A stretch of 11,708 nt of DNA, taken from the NCBI GenBank assembly GCA_004335635.1, contig QAXH01004749.1:1750-13457 (forward strand), read 5' to 3'. This DNA is from Chloromonas sp. AAM2. Lineage: Eukaryota; Chlorophyta; Chlorophyceae; Chlamydomonadales; Chlamydomonadaceae. The notes below the pieces were generated by a model that was not told where the DNA came from, made no database searches, and saw only the letters and a list, made by a program, of their open reading frames with translations. Positions 5,965 to 11,708 of this stretch are shown here, in pieces; position 1 is the stretch's first letter, and the number at the start of each line of letters is the position of its first letter. Position numbers and translations under genes: made by a program.

Positions 5965-8900
5965 GTGAGAGTCCTTAAAGAGTCCTCTACCTTGCCCTTG
6001 TCGAACCGTTGCCGGTGCTTGGCATGCAGTTCGGGCTTGCTGTTTGAACATCCCTTATTACAGCAACAATTTCTAAGCTACCCAGAGACTCTGCCCAAGC
6101 TGTCTTACCGTGCCTCATGTCTGATGACTCCACGCCCGTTCACGCACACTCTGCAAACCTTGACTGTTTCATTGCACCTGTGCACACCATGATGTAACAA
6201 AGCAATACAACACCCTGTCCTTCACCTGTACATGTACATCAATTTTTTTGCCTGAGTGCTTGCACGTCCCACTGCCATGCTACCCGCAAAGCGCCCCCAC
6301 TCAGGCGAGGTGCGGCTGCATGGAATGCATGCACGACTTGGGCAGGTTTCCGCAACAACCACAACTCGCCACACGTTGTATTTAAGCAGCTGTCACCCAC
6401 GTGTAGAACGTGAATGAGTGACAGCTGCTTATGTGAGAGGCAGCACGGCAGCTCCAGAACAGCTGGGTCATGCAGTGACCTGCAGGCTATGGCCACAACA
6501 AGCCATGCCACACCGAAAAAATGCACGAGCTCATGAAACCACTCGTATAGGGCACCTTGACATACCGTGATTTCGGAACCTGATGGTCAGAAAAAAAGTT
6601 TGCACATTTTCGCAGCTGGAACGGCTTTGAAAACCACTGATACTGGGCCATCCAGCACTGGTTTTGGCACTGGTATGCAGTAGTACTACAGGGTTCGCCT
6701 GCAACTAACACCTAGAGCTTGAGCTGCAAGGCATGAATCGACACTTCTACGAACCTGGTTCTATGCCAGCTTTGAACATTTCGGTTTTACGAAGCTCAGT
6801 TTGTTTTTTGAAATTCCCAGGTCAAAATTCTTACAAAGATTAGAGAAGATTTTCGGAGATTCTTACAAAGCTGTTTCCGAAATTCGCTGAACAATACGGT
6901 ATCCTGACTTGCCACTCCTTTGCATGTTGCAGGGGGCCGCAGCAGCGAAACGCGAGGCCCAGGCACAATTAGAGGCTTCGCACCCATATCCACAACCATA
7001 TGGACAGCCGTATGGTGCGAGGTTGGCCGCTCAACTCATATATGACCAGGTGAAAGGTCTCTGTGTGTTGCCCTTGTTCTCTACAGTAGCTTATATGATG
7101 GGTTTTGTGTGTCCAAGCACCTGGCATGAGATTTTATTCAAATTACCTAGTTTACCCTTAGTCAGCAACCAGGCAGCACCCTGGTGTCCAGCACCCACTG
7201 TTACATTGCACATTTAGCGCTGAGATTGTTTGTACACACATCCGGCATAACCCAATAATAACCTTACCTGTCCTTGCCTTGATTTGCCCTTACTTGTCTG
7301 GCCGCTTTCCGTTCCTGAGTTGCAGGCCTTCTTGGAAGAGTTCAACCCATTGTTTGATGGCTACAATAGCTGCGATGATTGGGAAGAATATGAGCAAGGC
7401 GTCGACGCAGAGTTTTGCCAACGCGTCTGCACCATCCTATTGGAATGCGTACAATTCACGCTCGATAGGGAAGTCCAGGAAAAGCTGATCAAGGCAGCTA
7501 AGGAACATCCAAAACCCCTCCTGCGAGTTCTGTTTCTTATGTTGACCACCTTCCTGGAGTTGGATGGCCGCGACATCACTGACAACGAGGCAGACCTCCA
7601 GAAGTTGTTGGAGGCAACCGAGGGCAGGCGTTGTACGTTCGATTCCTGCCCTTATCCCGTGCGTTTGGTCAAGAGCAACAAGCTTGACCACTGTGGACGC
7701 CGGCGCAGTGACAACAAGCACGTGAAACGCTGGATCATCGTTATGGAGTATGAGCAACTAACGGTAGGGGAATTGTTCTCACGTGGACACTTGTACACTT
7801 GCTTCATACGTGCTGCGTGATGTCATAAAGGCTCTGCCTGGCCCATCGTCCTTGGCTGCCTTCAAGAGTAAAAGTGAAGCTCCTTTCAGGCCATTCCTTG
7901 ACTGCCTTGATCCTGGTGTCATACTTCTTCATATAACAGTAGTACAACACGCCCTTGCAGCCTGATGTTGCACCAATTTGCTACCCGCTGTTACCTTGAT
8001 ATGCAACACTCGAGACATAGGTTGAACGCCAGGGGTACAGTATTCGTTCAAAAAGGGCCTATTGAAGAAGGCTCAGCATGATTCATAAGTGTGCACATAA
8101 GTGTGCTAGGTCATTGCCACTGGTGGCATAGATGAGGACAGGAGCTAGCTCTGCACCAGCAGCATGCCATGAAGTGTGTGGGCCTTGCCAAAGCCAATAA
8201 GTCACACACTTACTGGGGTGTCAGTTCTGCAGCAAAGGGTGCCATGCTCTGATGCCTTGCTTCCCATTAATCCTCTCATGTCGTGCACACGTGTACTGTA
8301 GCTGATTGGCAGGTTCTGCCCGGGCTATGACTTGAAGCCATGCGCAAAGGGAAAGATGGAGACCGTGGCGATGGTGGTGGGCGAGTGGGACTGCAAGTGG
8401 TGCGATGAACGCAAACTTGAAAAAGACGAGCTCCAGTCTGAGCTGAAGCGCCTCTCAGAGCAGCTCAAAGAAGATGTGAGTTTCTCATGAATAGGAAATG
8501 TGAGCGTGGTGCAATGATTACGTGTAGCTGGTGTAGAAATTTGTAGCTCGATGTAGGACTAGTACCTGAACACGTGTGCCCTGTCAAAGGGCGAGTGGTT
8601 CAGCAGCTGCAAACTCTCAGAGCAGCTTCGGTAGTCACTTCTAGCTCAATAGCCCTAAGGAAACCCTTTAAGTTGGTGAGCCTTGCGTGTTCCTACCCAC
8701 TGAAGCCAGCACCATGTGGGCCTGGCCATGCCTTTTCCTTCATTGATTGTACTGATAGGGCAACGAATCGCTCAGCAGCCTGGGAATTGACTTCAATTCA
8801 AGTGTCCTATTTAGCGCGGTTGATTGGTGATTGCCATGAACAGTGGCCTTGCTCACTTGCCTTCGGCATCTCAACGCGAGCTCTCACTCAACACAAGGAC

Positions 8901-9477
8901 GGGGCGGACAATCTGCGTCAGGACTCCTTTTAAGCAATCTGCTTGCTTTGCCGGAAGCAAAGTTGAACCAACATCACTGCTTTGGCTGAATATGCAGGGC
9001 TCAGACGGCATTGACTTACAGCTGCAGAACAAAGAGGGTAGATTTGTTCCAACGAAGTTCCAAGGCTTCCTAAACGGCCCAAGGTCCTTACAGCTAAACA
9101 TGAAGCACCGGGAAAATGGTAAGAAGGCGTTGCTGTGAGTCGTCAGGAATTGCCCGCACCGAGCAGATCAAGCAGGTGGACACTGACACGGCGCTTGGTC
9201 CATCTCTGTTTTGTCCATGTACTGAGGGCGCCTGTGCCTGGGTTCACTGACGAGCTTTGTAGGTCTGCTCGAGTACACTGTCCCTGGCTGGCTTGAGGGC
9301 TCCTCCCAAGGGACCATTGTGCTCAAGCCTGAGAAAGAGACGGAGGACCCGGATCCATATCCACTCCACGGGCCAAGGTTCGGCCTTTTCATACATGAGA
9401 CCACGAGATCCACTCAGAAAGGCAAAAACAGAACGTGGCAGCTTCGGCTGGAGTTGCTAGATTTGAAGCGCATATGA
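5782..9477 (+). CDS. Gene B: six-exon gene of unknown family, paralogue of gene A
   Basis: Exons are 5782-5964, 6933-7049, 7326-7763, 8302-8475, 8998-9118 and 9263-9477 (TGA stop). If all are joined they give 415 residues; phases at the five junctions are 0, 0, 0, 0 and 1 and all introns are GT-AG. Parts in order: two Pro/Tyr/Gly-rich segments; an acidic helical block with HPKPLLRVLFLMLTTF; a segment with a C-K-W-C pair and a coiled-coil-like E-L-K-R-L-S-E-Q-L; a beta-rich C-terminus ending W-Q-L-R-L-E-L-L-D-L-K-R-I. No catalytic motif or targeting signal is evident, and the family is not recognised. Translation may start at ATG-TTA-CAG (5773) or ATG-TTG-CAG (6924), at the edges of the first two exons, or in an unseen upstream exon. 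The gene follows gene A on the same strand about 2.2 kb downstream and clearly arose by tandem duplication. The last four exons are firm; the 5' end is not. Confidence 0.75.
6278..6565 (+). repeat. Downstream copy of the duplicated non-coding block
   Basis: This is the partner of 5487-5760. Identity is highest at 6278-6345 and 6541-6558 and fades in between. It lies in intron 1 of gene B, upstream of the second Tyr-Pro-Gly exon, in the same relative order as its partner. Confidence 0.75.
6383..6431. repeat. Inverted repeat with 13-bp perfect arms
   Basis: TAAGCAGCTGTCA (6383-6395) and TGACAGCTGCTTA (6419-6431) are exact inverse complements around a 23-base spacer. The spacer itself holds a CACGT...ACGTG pair. 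The homologous position in the upstream copy of the block (about 5588-5600, TTCAAGCAGC) lacks the second arm, so the hairpin is specific to this copy. It could be a small inverted-repeat insertion or a structured RNA element; no function is assigned. Confidence 0.85.
6933..7049 (+). CDS. Gene B exon 2 (second Tyr-Pro-Gly-rich exon)
   Basis: This is 39 codons in phase 0, from GCATGTTGCAG to CAG|GTGAAA. It reads G-A-A-A-A-K-R-E-A-Q-A-Q, then P-Y-P-Q-P-Y-G-Q-P-Y-G, then A-R-L-A-A-Q-L-I-Y-D-Q. It parallels exon 1 (K-R-x-Q-A near the start, Q-P-Y-G repeats, L-A-A-Q-L near the end), showing exon duplication with loss of the Pro/Thr run. An in-frame ATG at 6924 gives M-L-Q-G-A-A, echoing M-L-Q-G-P-P of exon 1. 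Confidence 0.7.
7326..7763 (+). CDS. Gene B exon 3 (helical block)
   Basis: This is 146 codons in phase 0, from GAGTTGCAG to ACG|GTAGGG. It opens A-F-L-E-E-F-N-P-L-F-D-G and passes through an acidic D-D-W-E-E-Y-E-Q-G-V. The conserved H-P-K-P-L-L-R-V-L-F-L-M-L-T-T-F (bases 7506-7553) and R-L-V-K-S-N-K-L-D-H follow, and a basic R-R-R-S-D-N-K-H-V-K-R precedes W-I-I-V-M-E-Y-E-Q-L-T. Gene A lacks the basic insert. The identical 16-residue core in two otherwise divergent paralogues marks it as the most constrained part. Confidence 0.85.
7764..8301 (+). other. Gene B intron 3 (538 bp)
   Basis: GTAGGG donor, TGTACTGTAG acceptor. A 12-bp direct tandem pair lies at 8084-8107, and the final 140 bases or so resemble the end of gene A intron 1. 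Coding reads through the donor for about 20 codons before a stop (ending 7820), so intron retention would give a protein truncated after this block. Confidence 0.7.
8084..8107. repeat. Two-copy 12-bp direct repeat
   Basis: CATAAGTGTGCA (8084-8095) is followed directly by CATAAGTGTGCT (8096-8107), 11 of 12 bases identical. It lies inside gene B intron 3 and has no visible match in gene A. It is probably slippage. Confidence 0.85.
8302..8475 (+). CDS. Gene B exon 4 (CxxC and coiled-coil-like segment)
   Basis: This is 58 codons in phase 0, ending at the strong donor GAT|GTGAGT. It begins L-I-G-R-F-C-P-G-Y, continues V-A-M-V-V-G-E-W-D-C-K-W-C-D-E, and ends with the charged run E-L-Q-S-E-L-K-R-L-S-E-Q-L-K-E-D. 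The two Cys of C-K-W-C could bind metal or form a disulfide, but only one such pair is present and gene A lacks it, so a zinc finger is not supported. Confidence 0.85.
8476..8997 (+). other. Gene B intron 4 (522 bp)
   Basis: GTGAGT donor, AATATGCAG acceptor. The frame of the next exon stays open upstream of the acceptor from about 8824, so an earlier acceptor is possible. I chose 8998 because the matching GTGCAG site in gene A is at the aligned position and because protein similarity to gene A weakens upstream of it. Confidence 0.6.
8998..9118 (+). CDS. Gene B exon 5 (start of beta-rich region)
   Basis: This is 40 codons plus one base, ending AAT G|GTAAGA. It encodes G-S-D-G-I-D-L-Q-L-Q-N-K-E-G-R-F-V-P-T-K-F-Q-G and then R-S-L-Q-L-N-M-K-H-R-E-N. 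Phase 1 at its end matches the two leading bases of the next exon to make Gly, exactly as in gene A. Confidence 0.8.
9119..9262 (+). other. Gene B intron 5 (144 bp)
   Basis: GTAAGA donor, GCTTTGTAG acceptor. The first 17 bases are almost the same as in gene A (GTAAGAAGGCGTTGCTG), unusual conservation for an intron start and possibly just a result of the recent duplication. It is about 200 bp shorter than its counterpart. Confidence 0.75.
9263..9477 (+). CDS. Gene B last exon (C-terminal beta-rich region)
   Basis: The exon gives two bases completing Gly, then 70 codons and TGA. It begins L-L-E-Y-T-V-P-G-W-L-E-G-S, runs through a charged E-K-E-T-E-D-P-D-P loop and G-P-R-F-G-L-F-I-H-E-T, and ends W-Q-L-R-L-E-L-L-D-L-K-R-I. 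Codon third positions are rich in G and C. Spacing of hydrophobic residues suggests a beta-sandwich-like fold; this is inference. Confidence 0.88.
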
Positions 9478-9479
9478 GT

Positions 9480-9502
9480 TGCAGGAAGTGCAGGAAGTGC
9501 AG
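9480..9502. repeat. 9-bp tandem repeat just after the gene B stop
   Basis: TGCAGGAAG occurs at 9480-9488 and 9489-9497 and partially at 9498-9502, starting three bases after the stop codon. Gene A has nothing alike at that place. It is probably replication slippage in the 3' UTR. Confidence 0.85.
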
Positions 9503-10118
9503 TGAGTGTATACAAGTCTTTGATGTGGCCGATTGCGTGGCAATGTCAACCCAACACACGAAGGGGACTGCAGTGCCAGCCAGCCCTGTGGTATCTCATG
9601 CGCTAATGCCCCAGCCAATTTGCATCAGCTATAGCAGCAATATAGCAGCTGTTGCACATAGGTCCAGTGTCGCATTGCATAGTGGACAGACGTTTTTAAG
9701 GCAGGTTAGCACCTTCAGGTGTGCAGTGTGGGTAATGCGGTGCGGCCGACTCGACAGACTGTCAGGGGCAGCACCATCAGCAATGTCAAGGCAGGAGGAG
9801 GCGCAAGGTGACTGGGAAGTATAAATATAGGAGATAAAGACAGTCACGGACAATTGTGAGCTAATGACAATGTATATATATAAGTGGCATTCAGCGTCTG
9901 GACAGAGAGTGTACATGCTTATCGTAGCCTGGCGGTTTTGTTGTTGATGCACAGCAGTGTTTTATAGCCAGCAGGGCCTGTACTTGCTGACAGGAAGGGT
10001 AATACAAGACTGATTGTATTCAGCACAGCGTTAGATGTTTGGATGGGTGGGGTTCCATACATGTGCAATTACATAAGGGAAGCCGGGATTCTCTCTGACC
10101 ATGTCATATACAATCATC

Positions 10119-10123
10119 TTACA
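10119..10123 (-). terminator. Candidate polyadenylation signal TGTAA for gene C
   Basis: TTACA on the plus strand reads TGTAA on the minus strand, about 750 bases past the gene C stop; another lies at 10069-10073. If this and the gene B site are both used, the convergent transcripts would overlap by roughly 100 bases. Weak evidence. Confidence 0.25.
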
Positions 10124-10227
10124 TGCTTAAGATTAAGCTACTGATATTCAGCAGGACGAAATATGGATGAGGAGATCAGCTGTTCAGCACAACTAATGCC
10201 ATCCTGACACACAAGCACTGCACTTAC

Positions 10228-10232
10228 TGTAA
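10228..10232 (+). terminator. Candidate polyadenylation signal TGTAA for gene B
   Basis: TGTAA is the usual chlorophycean polyadenylation signal, and this is the first one on the plus strand after the gene B stop. A 5-mer occurs by chance often, so support is weak. Confidence 0.35.
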
Positions 10233-10240
10233 TGATACAG

Positions 10241-10872
10241 CAGCTGACAATTTGTTTTTTGGTCAGGACTTTTGCGGGCAGGGCTTTTAACACAAGATCG
10301 TGGCGTCTAAAGGCGTTGCAGGGCCCAAGGAGGATAGTGCTGTTTGTCAGACACGAAGGGCCCTGCGTCCATGTGCTAACGCTGCTTGCCTTTGTGCTGA
10401 CACCCAGTATCGCACATCAACAATTTGACCCAGCCTGGCGTTCCCGTCGCTCGCCTTTGTGCTGACACCTAGTATCATCTGTCAAACACCCCTGACAGAA
10501 ACCCACAGCCCTGCCATGCGACCTTTTCCAACAGCAAGCCCTCACACAGTAGCCAGTAGCAAGCGATTCAAACACAACAACCTGCTCAACCACGTTGCTT
10601 GGTGCCTGTGGCTGAGCTGTGATCCGTGTTGCGCTCGTGCCTCTCAAACCAACATCATCAAGCATATGAATTGACACCACTGCTCATTCAAGCATAGCCA
10701 GTCAAAGATGGTTGCATTTATGTTTGTACACCAACAGCGGCTGTCTCAAACATGTCAAATAGAATTTGTTACCAGTGGGTGCGCGAACTCAAGACGTCTC
10801 ATCCATGAGTTAAATGACAGAAGCTACCTGCACGCATCATTGCTGTTGTTCAGCCTCTGCCAATGTCTAGTG
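10241..10872. other. Intergenic or gene C 3' region
   Basis: No supported gene is seen. It holds a 24-base direct repeat pair (10388-10411 and 10453-10476) and otherwise unique sequence. Frames of 70 to 87 codons exist on both strands but none shows splice-consistent neighbours or similarity to anything else in the window. It probably includes the 3' UTR of gene C. Confidence 0.5.
10388..10476. repeat. 24-bp direct repeat pair, 65 bp apart
   Basis: The stretches 10388-10411 and 10453-10476 (each starting GCCTTTGTGCTGACACC) match at 23 of 24 bases. They enclose a 41-base spacer of unrelated sequence. This is a small local duplication. Confidence 0.9.
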
Positions 10873-10946
10873 TTACTCTTCCTCCTCCTCTTCCAGCTCC
10901 TCATCTTCTTCCTCATCGTATTCATATTCATCAAACTCGTAGCCAT
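10873..10946 (-). CDS. Gene C last exon (acidic tail)
   Basis: After a GATGCTCAG acceptor, two bases complete an Asp codon. Then come G-Y-E-F-D-E-Y-E-Y-D-E-E-E-D-E-E-L, six more Glu and TAA. GAA, GAG and GAT codons are mixed, so this is not a pure trinucleotide slippage product. The same frame is also open upstream to an ATG at 11010, giving a stand-alone 45-codon frame if the intron is retained. Confidence 0.65.
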
Positions 10947-11708
10947 CTGAGCATCTGAGGCGCCAATGTTTTGAACAGGCAAAAAGATGGTATAGGGGCA
11001 CACCAGGCATCTTGGTGGCGTTCTACCACTCACATCGGGCAGGAGTAGCGTCAGCAGGGTCCTATAGGATGCACACTTGAACGTGTACATGGGCTCCTTG
11101 ATGTGCATGGGCCCAGGCTGTTATTAATATGCTACAATGGCATGTGCTGTTGTGTTGACAGGGTGCTTGAGAATCATTACCGGTATCTGACAGTATATCG
11201 ACTGCTTTGCATTGATACGGACCATGGCCGGCCAATTGTGGCTGCACATGACTTGTGGGTCCCATGGAAAGTCTCATGTGCGTGGCCATACATGACACAC
11301 AAGCCCAATCAGCAAGCACTATCAACTGGAATTCCACTGCAGGTGGCAATTGGAATACCACTGCAGGTGGCAATTGGAAGTGACCCAGTTGTGGGGTCCA
11401 TTTGTTGGCACACTAACGTCTTCTTGATTGTGCAAGCGAGGCCACAGGTGGCAGCCTCCAACCACATCAGATACCACCAGTCACACATTATGAGGGACGA
11501 AAGGAAAAAGGCCCTTTCGGTCAACAGGATCGAAACCAGGCGGTTGTGGTCAGATGCTACCAGAAGATCATGGCGATGCCTGCCTTGCACGTTCTCAGTG
11601 TGGAGAACATGGTATCTCTCATCCCGGTCCTTGTTCGCAGGGACCAGCGCTTCCCCCATCTGCCGCCAAACAAGCTCTGCATGAACAACATGCGTGCACA
11701 TTCTGGCT
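10873..11708 (-). CDS. Gene C: unknown protein with acidic C-terminal tail, 3' part of gene
   Basis: Minus-strand exons, in order of translation, are 11272-11181, 11117-11027 and 10946-10873 (TAA). Introns of 63 and 80 bases have GT-AG ends and matching phases (0 and 1). The joined product reads W-D-P-Q-V-M-C-S-H-N-W, R-I-N-A-K-Q-S-I-Y-C-Q-I-P and K-E-P-M-Y-T-F-K-C-A-S-Y, then a tail starting D-G-Y-E-F-D-E-Y-E-Y-D and ending in six Glu. At least 18 of the last 24 residues are Asp or Glu. An upstream exon probably lies near 11545-11675 but its donor was not resolved, and the gene runs off the window. Acidic tails of this sort are common in nuclear, chaperone and chromatin-linked proteins, but the family is not recognised. 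Confidence 0.55.
11027..11117 (-). CDS. Gene C penultimate exon
   Basis: This is 30 codons plus one base after the acceptor ATTAATAACAG. It encodes P-G-P-M-H-I-K-E-P-M-Y-T-F-K-C-A-S-Y-R-T and L-L-T-L-L-L-P-D-V-S. The donor AGTG|GTAGAA puts the acidic tail in frame. A better-looking donor, GAT|GTGAGT, lies 7 bases earlier and would place the last exon in a different, basic frame. Confidence 0.6.
11181..11272 (-). CDS. Gene C upstream exon
   Basis: This exon ends CCG|GTAATG in phase 0, which fits the next exon. The frame is open from 11272, just after an in-frame TGA, and reads F-P-W-D-P-Q-V-M-C-S-H-N-W-P-A-M-V-R-I-N and onward. A stronger acceptor, TGTGCAG at 11247-11242, would start the exon at 11241 instead. 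The right edge of this exon is therefore uncertain. Confidence 0.5.
11327..11379. repeat. 24-bp tandem repeat, about 2.2 copies
   Basis: Units at 11327-11350 and 11351-11374 differ at one base, and five more bases continue the pattern. Each holds CCACTGCAGGTGG, an imperfect palindrome around a PstI-like core. It falls in what would be an intron of gene C. A plus-strand frame would read it as I-P-L-Q-V-A-I-G twice, but nothing else supports coding there. Confidence 0.9.
11545..11675 (-). CDS. Possible further upstream exon of gene C
   Basis: On the minus strand a pyrimidine-rich acceptor (TTGTTCATGCAG) is followed by E-L-V-W-R-Q-M-G-E-A-L-V-P-A-N-K-D-R-D and then Y-H-V-L-H-T-E-N-V-Q, with G/C-rich third positions. 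Candidate donors are AAC|GTGCAA and CTG|GTAGCA, both phase 0, which do not match the phase of the next exon I placed. The plus strand is also open here (11417 to the edge), so strand assignment is tentative. Confidence 0.35.

Larger units (their letters stand above)
5965..6932 (+). other. Gene B intron 1 (968 bp) or alternative promoter region
   Basis: Donor GTGAGA, acceptor GCATGTTGCAG. It contains the second copy of the duplicated non-coding block (from 6278), a strong hairpin at 6383-6431, and an AT-richer stretch (6770-6890) with ATTCTTACAAAG repeated at 6827-6838 and 6859-6870. Frames open on either strand here are short and unlike anything conserved. If exon 2 is an alternative first exon, this region would act as its promoter. 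Confidence 0.55.
9478..10240 (+). other. Gene B 3' region (probable 3' UTR)
   Basis: About 9600-9865 is homologous to the DNA behind gene A. It is followed by AT-rich stretches (ATAAATATAGG near 9822 and TATATATATAAG near 9871). Frames open on either strand here are not conserved between copies. The only TGTAA found downstream of the stop lies at 10228-10232, which would imply a 3' UTR of about 750 bases; long 3' UTRs are common in green algae. Confidence 0.5.

Noticed and set aside
7361..7757. Minus-strand frames opposite gene B exon 3
   Set aside because: They are antisense shadows of a well-supported coding exon.
8998..9477. Assignment of the beta-rich C-terminus to SMC-hinge or GHKL-ATPase related proteins
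   Set aside because: The pattern of a coiled-coil followed by an Ig-like region is only vaguely similar; no diagnostic motif is present.
9629..9952. Minus-strand 107-codon frame behind gene B
   Set aside because: It overlaps the conserved 3' flank and AT-rich DNA, has a low-complexity product, and has no equivalent behind gene A.
11103..11684. Plus-strand 193-codon frame at the right edge
   Set aside because: It is the longest of the plus frames there, but it crosses a 24-bp tandem repeat, lies opposite phase-matched exons of gene C, and uses a different frame from the more protein-like plus reading.

Overview
The window looks like nuclear DNA of a eukaryote, most likely a chlorophycean green alga (Chlamydomonadales-type). 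Coding sequence occurs as short exons separated by GT-AG introns of about 60 to 970 bases. Donors are mostly GTGAGN or GTAAGN and acceptors mostly TGCAG. Candidate algal polyadenylation signals (TGTAA) lie far downstream of stop codons, and the DNA is rich in simple and tandem repeats with roughly half G+C. There is no bacterial operon structure, CRISPR array or recognisable RNA gene. The organism assignment is inference.

Layout: 1-1024 is repeat-rich DNA with a four-copy 21-bp tandem array running off the left edge and GGCAGGAA-type palindromes. Gene A (+) occupies 1025-3531 in four exons. 3532-5481 is A's 3' region plus ambiguous DNA with minus-strand pieces that look partly coding. Gene B (+), a tandem paralogue of A, spans 5782-9477 in six exons. 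9478-10872 is 3' and intergenic DNA. Gene C (-) has its last exons at 10873-11272 and probably continues past the right edge; it converges on gene B.

Genes A and B are the core of the window. Their last four exons match one for one, with the same intron phases (0, 0, 1) and the same stop position, although the introns differ in length and have largely diverged. I do not recognise the family. It has an N-terminal Tyr-Pro-Gly-rich segment (B only), a helical block with an invariant HPKPLLRVLFLMLTTF core, a short coiled-coil-like segment and a beta-rich C-terminus ending in WQLRLELLD. In B the Tyr-Pro-Gly exon and its upstream DNA are themselves duplicated. Each copy carries an ATG-TTR-CAG just at the exon edge, so these could be alternative first exons or serial internal exons. 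Gene A lacks this module within the window; its place is taken by the repeat-rich DNA.

Gene C is visible only when introns are removed. It ends in a strongly acidic tail of 24 residues. Two donors 7 bases apart before the last exon could swap that acidic tail for a basic one. None of the genes shows a recognisable enzymatic motif, so no pathway is proposed.
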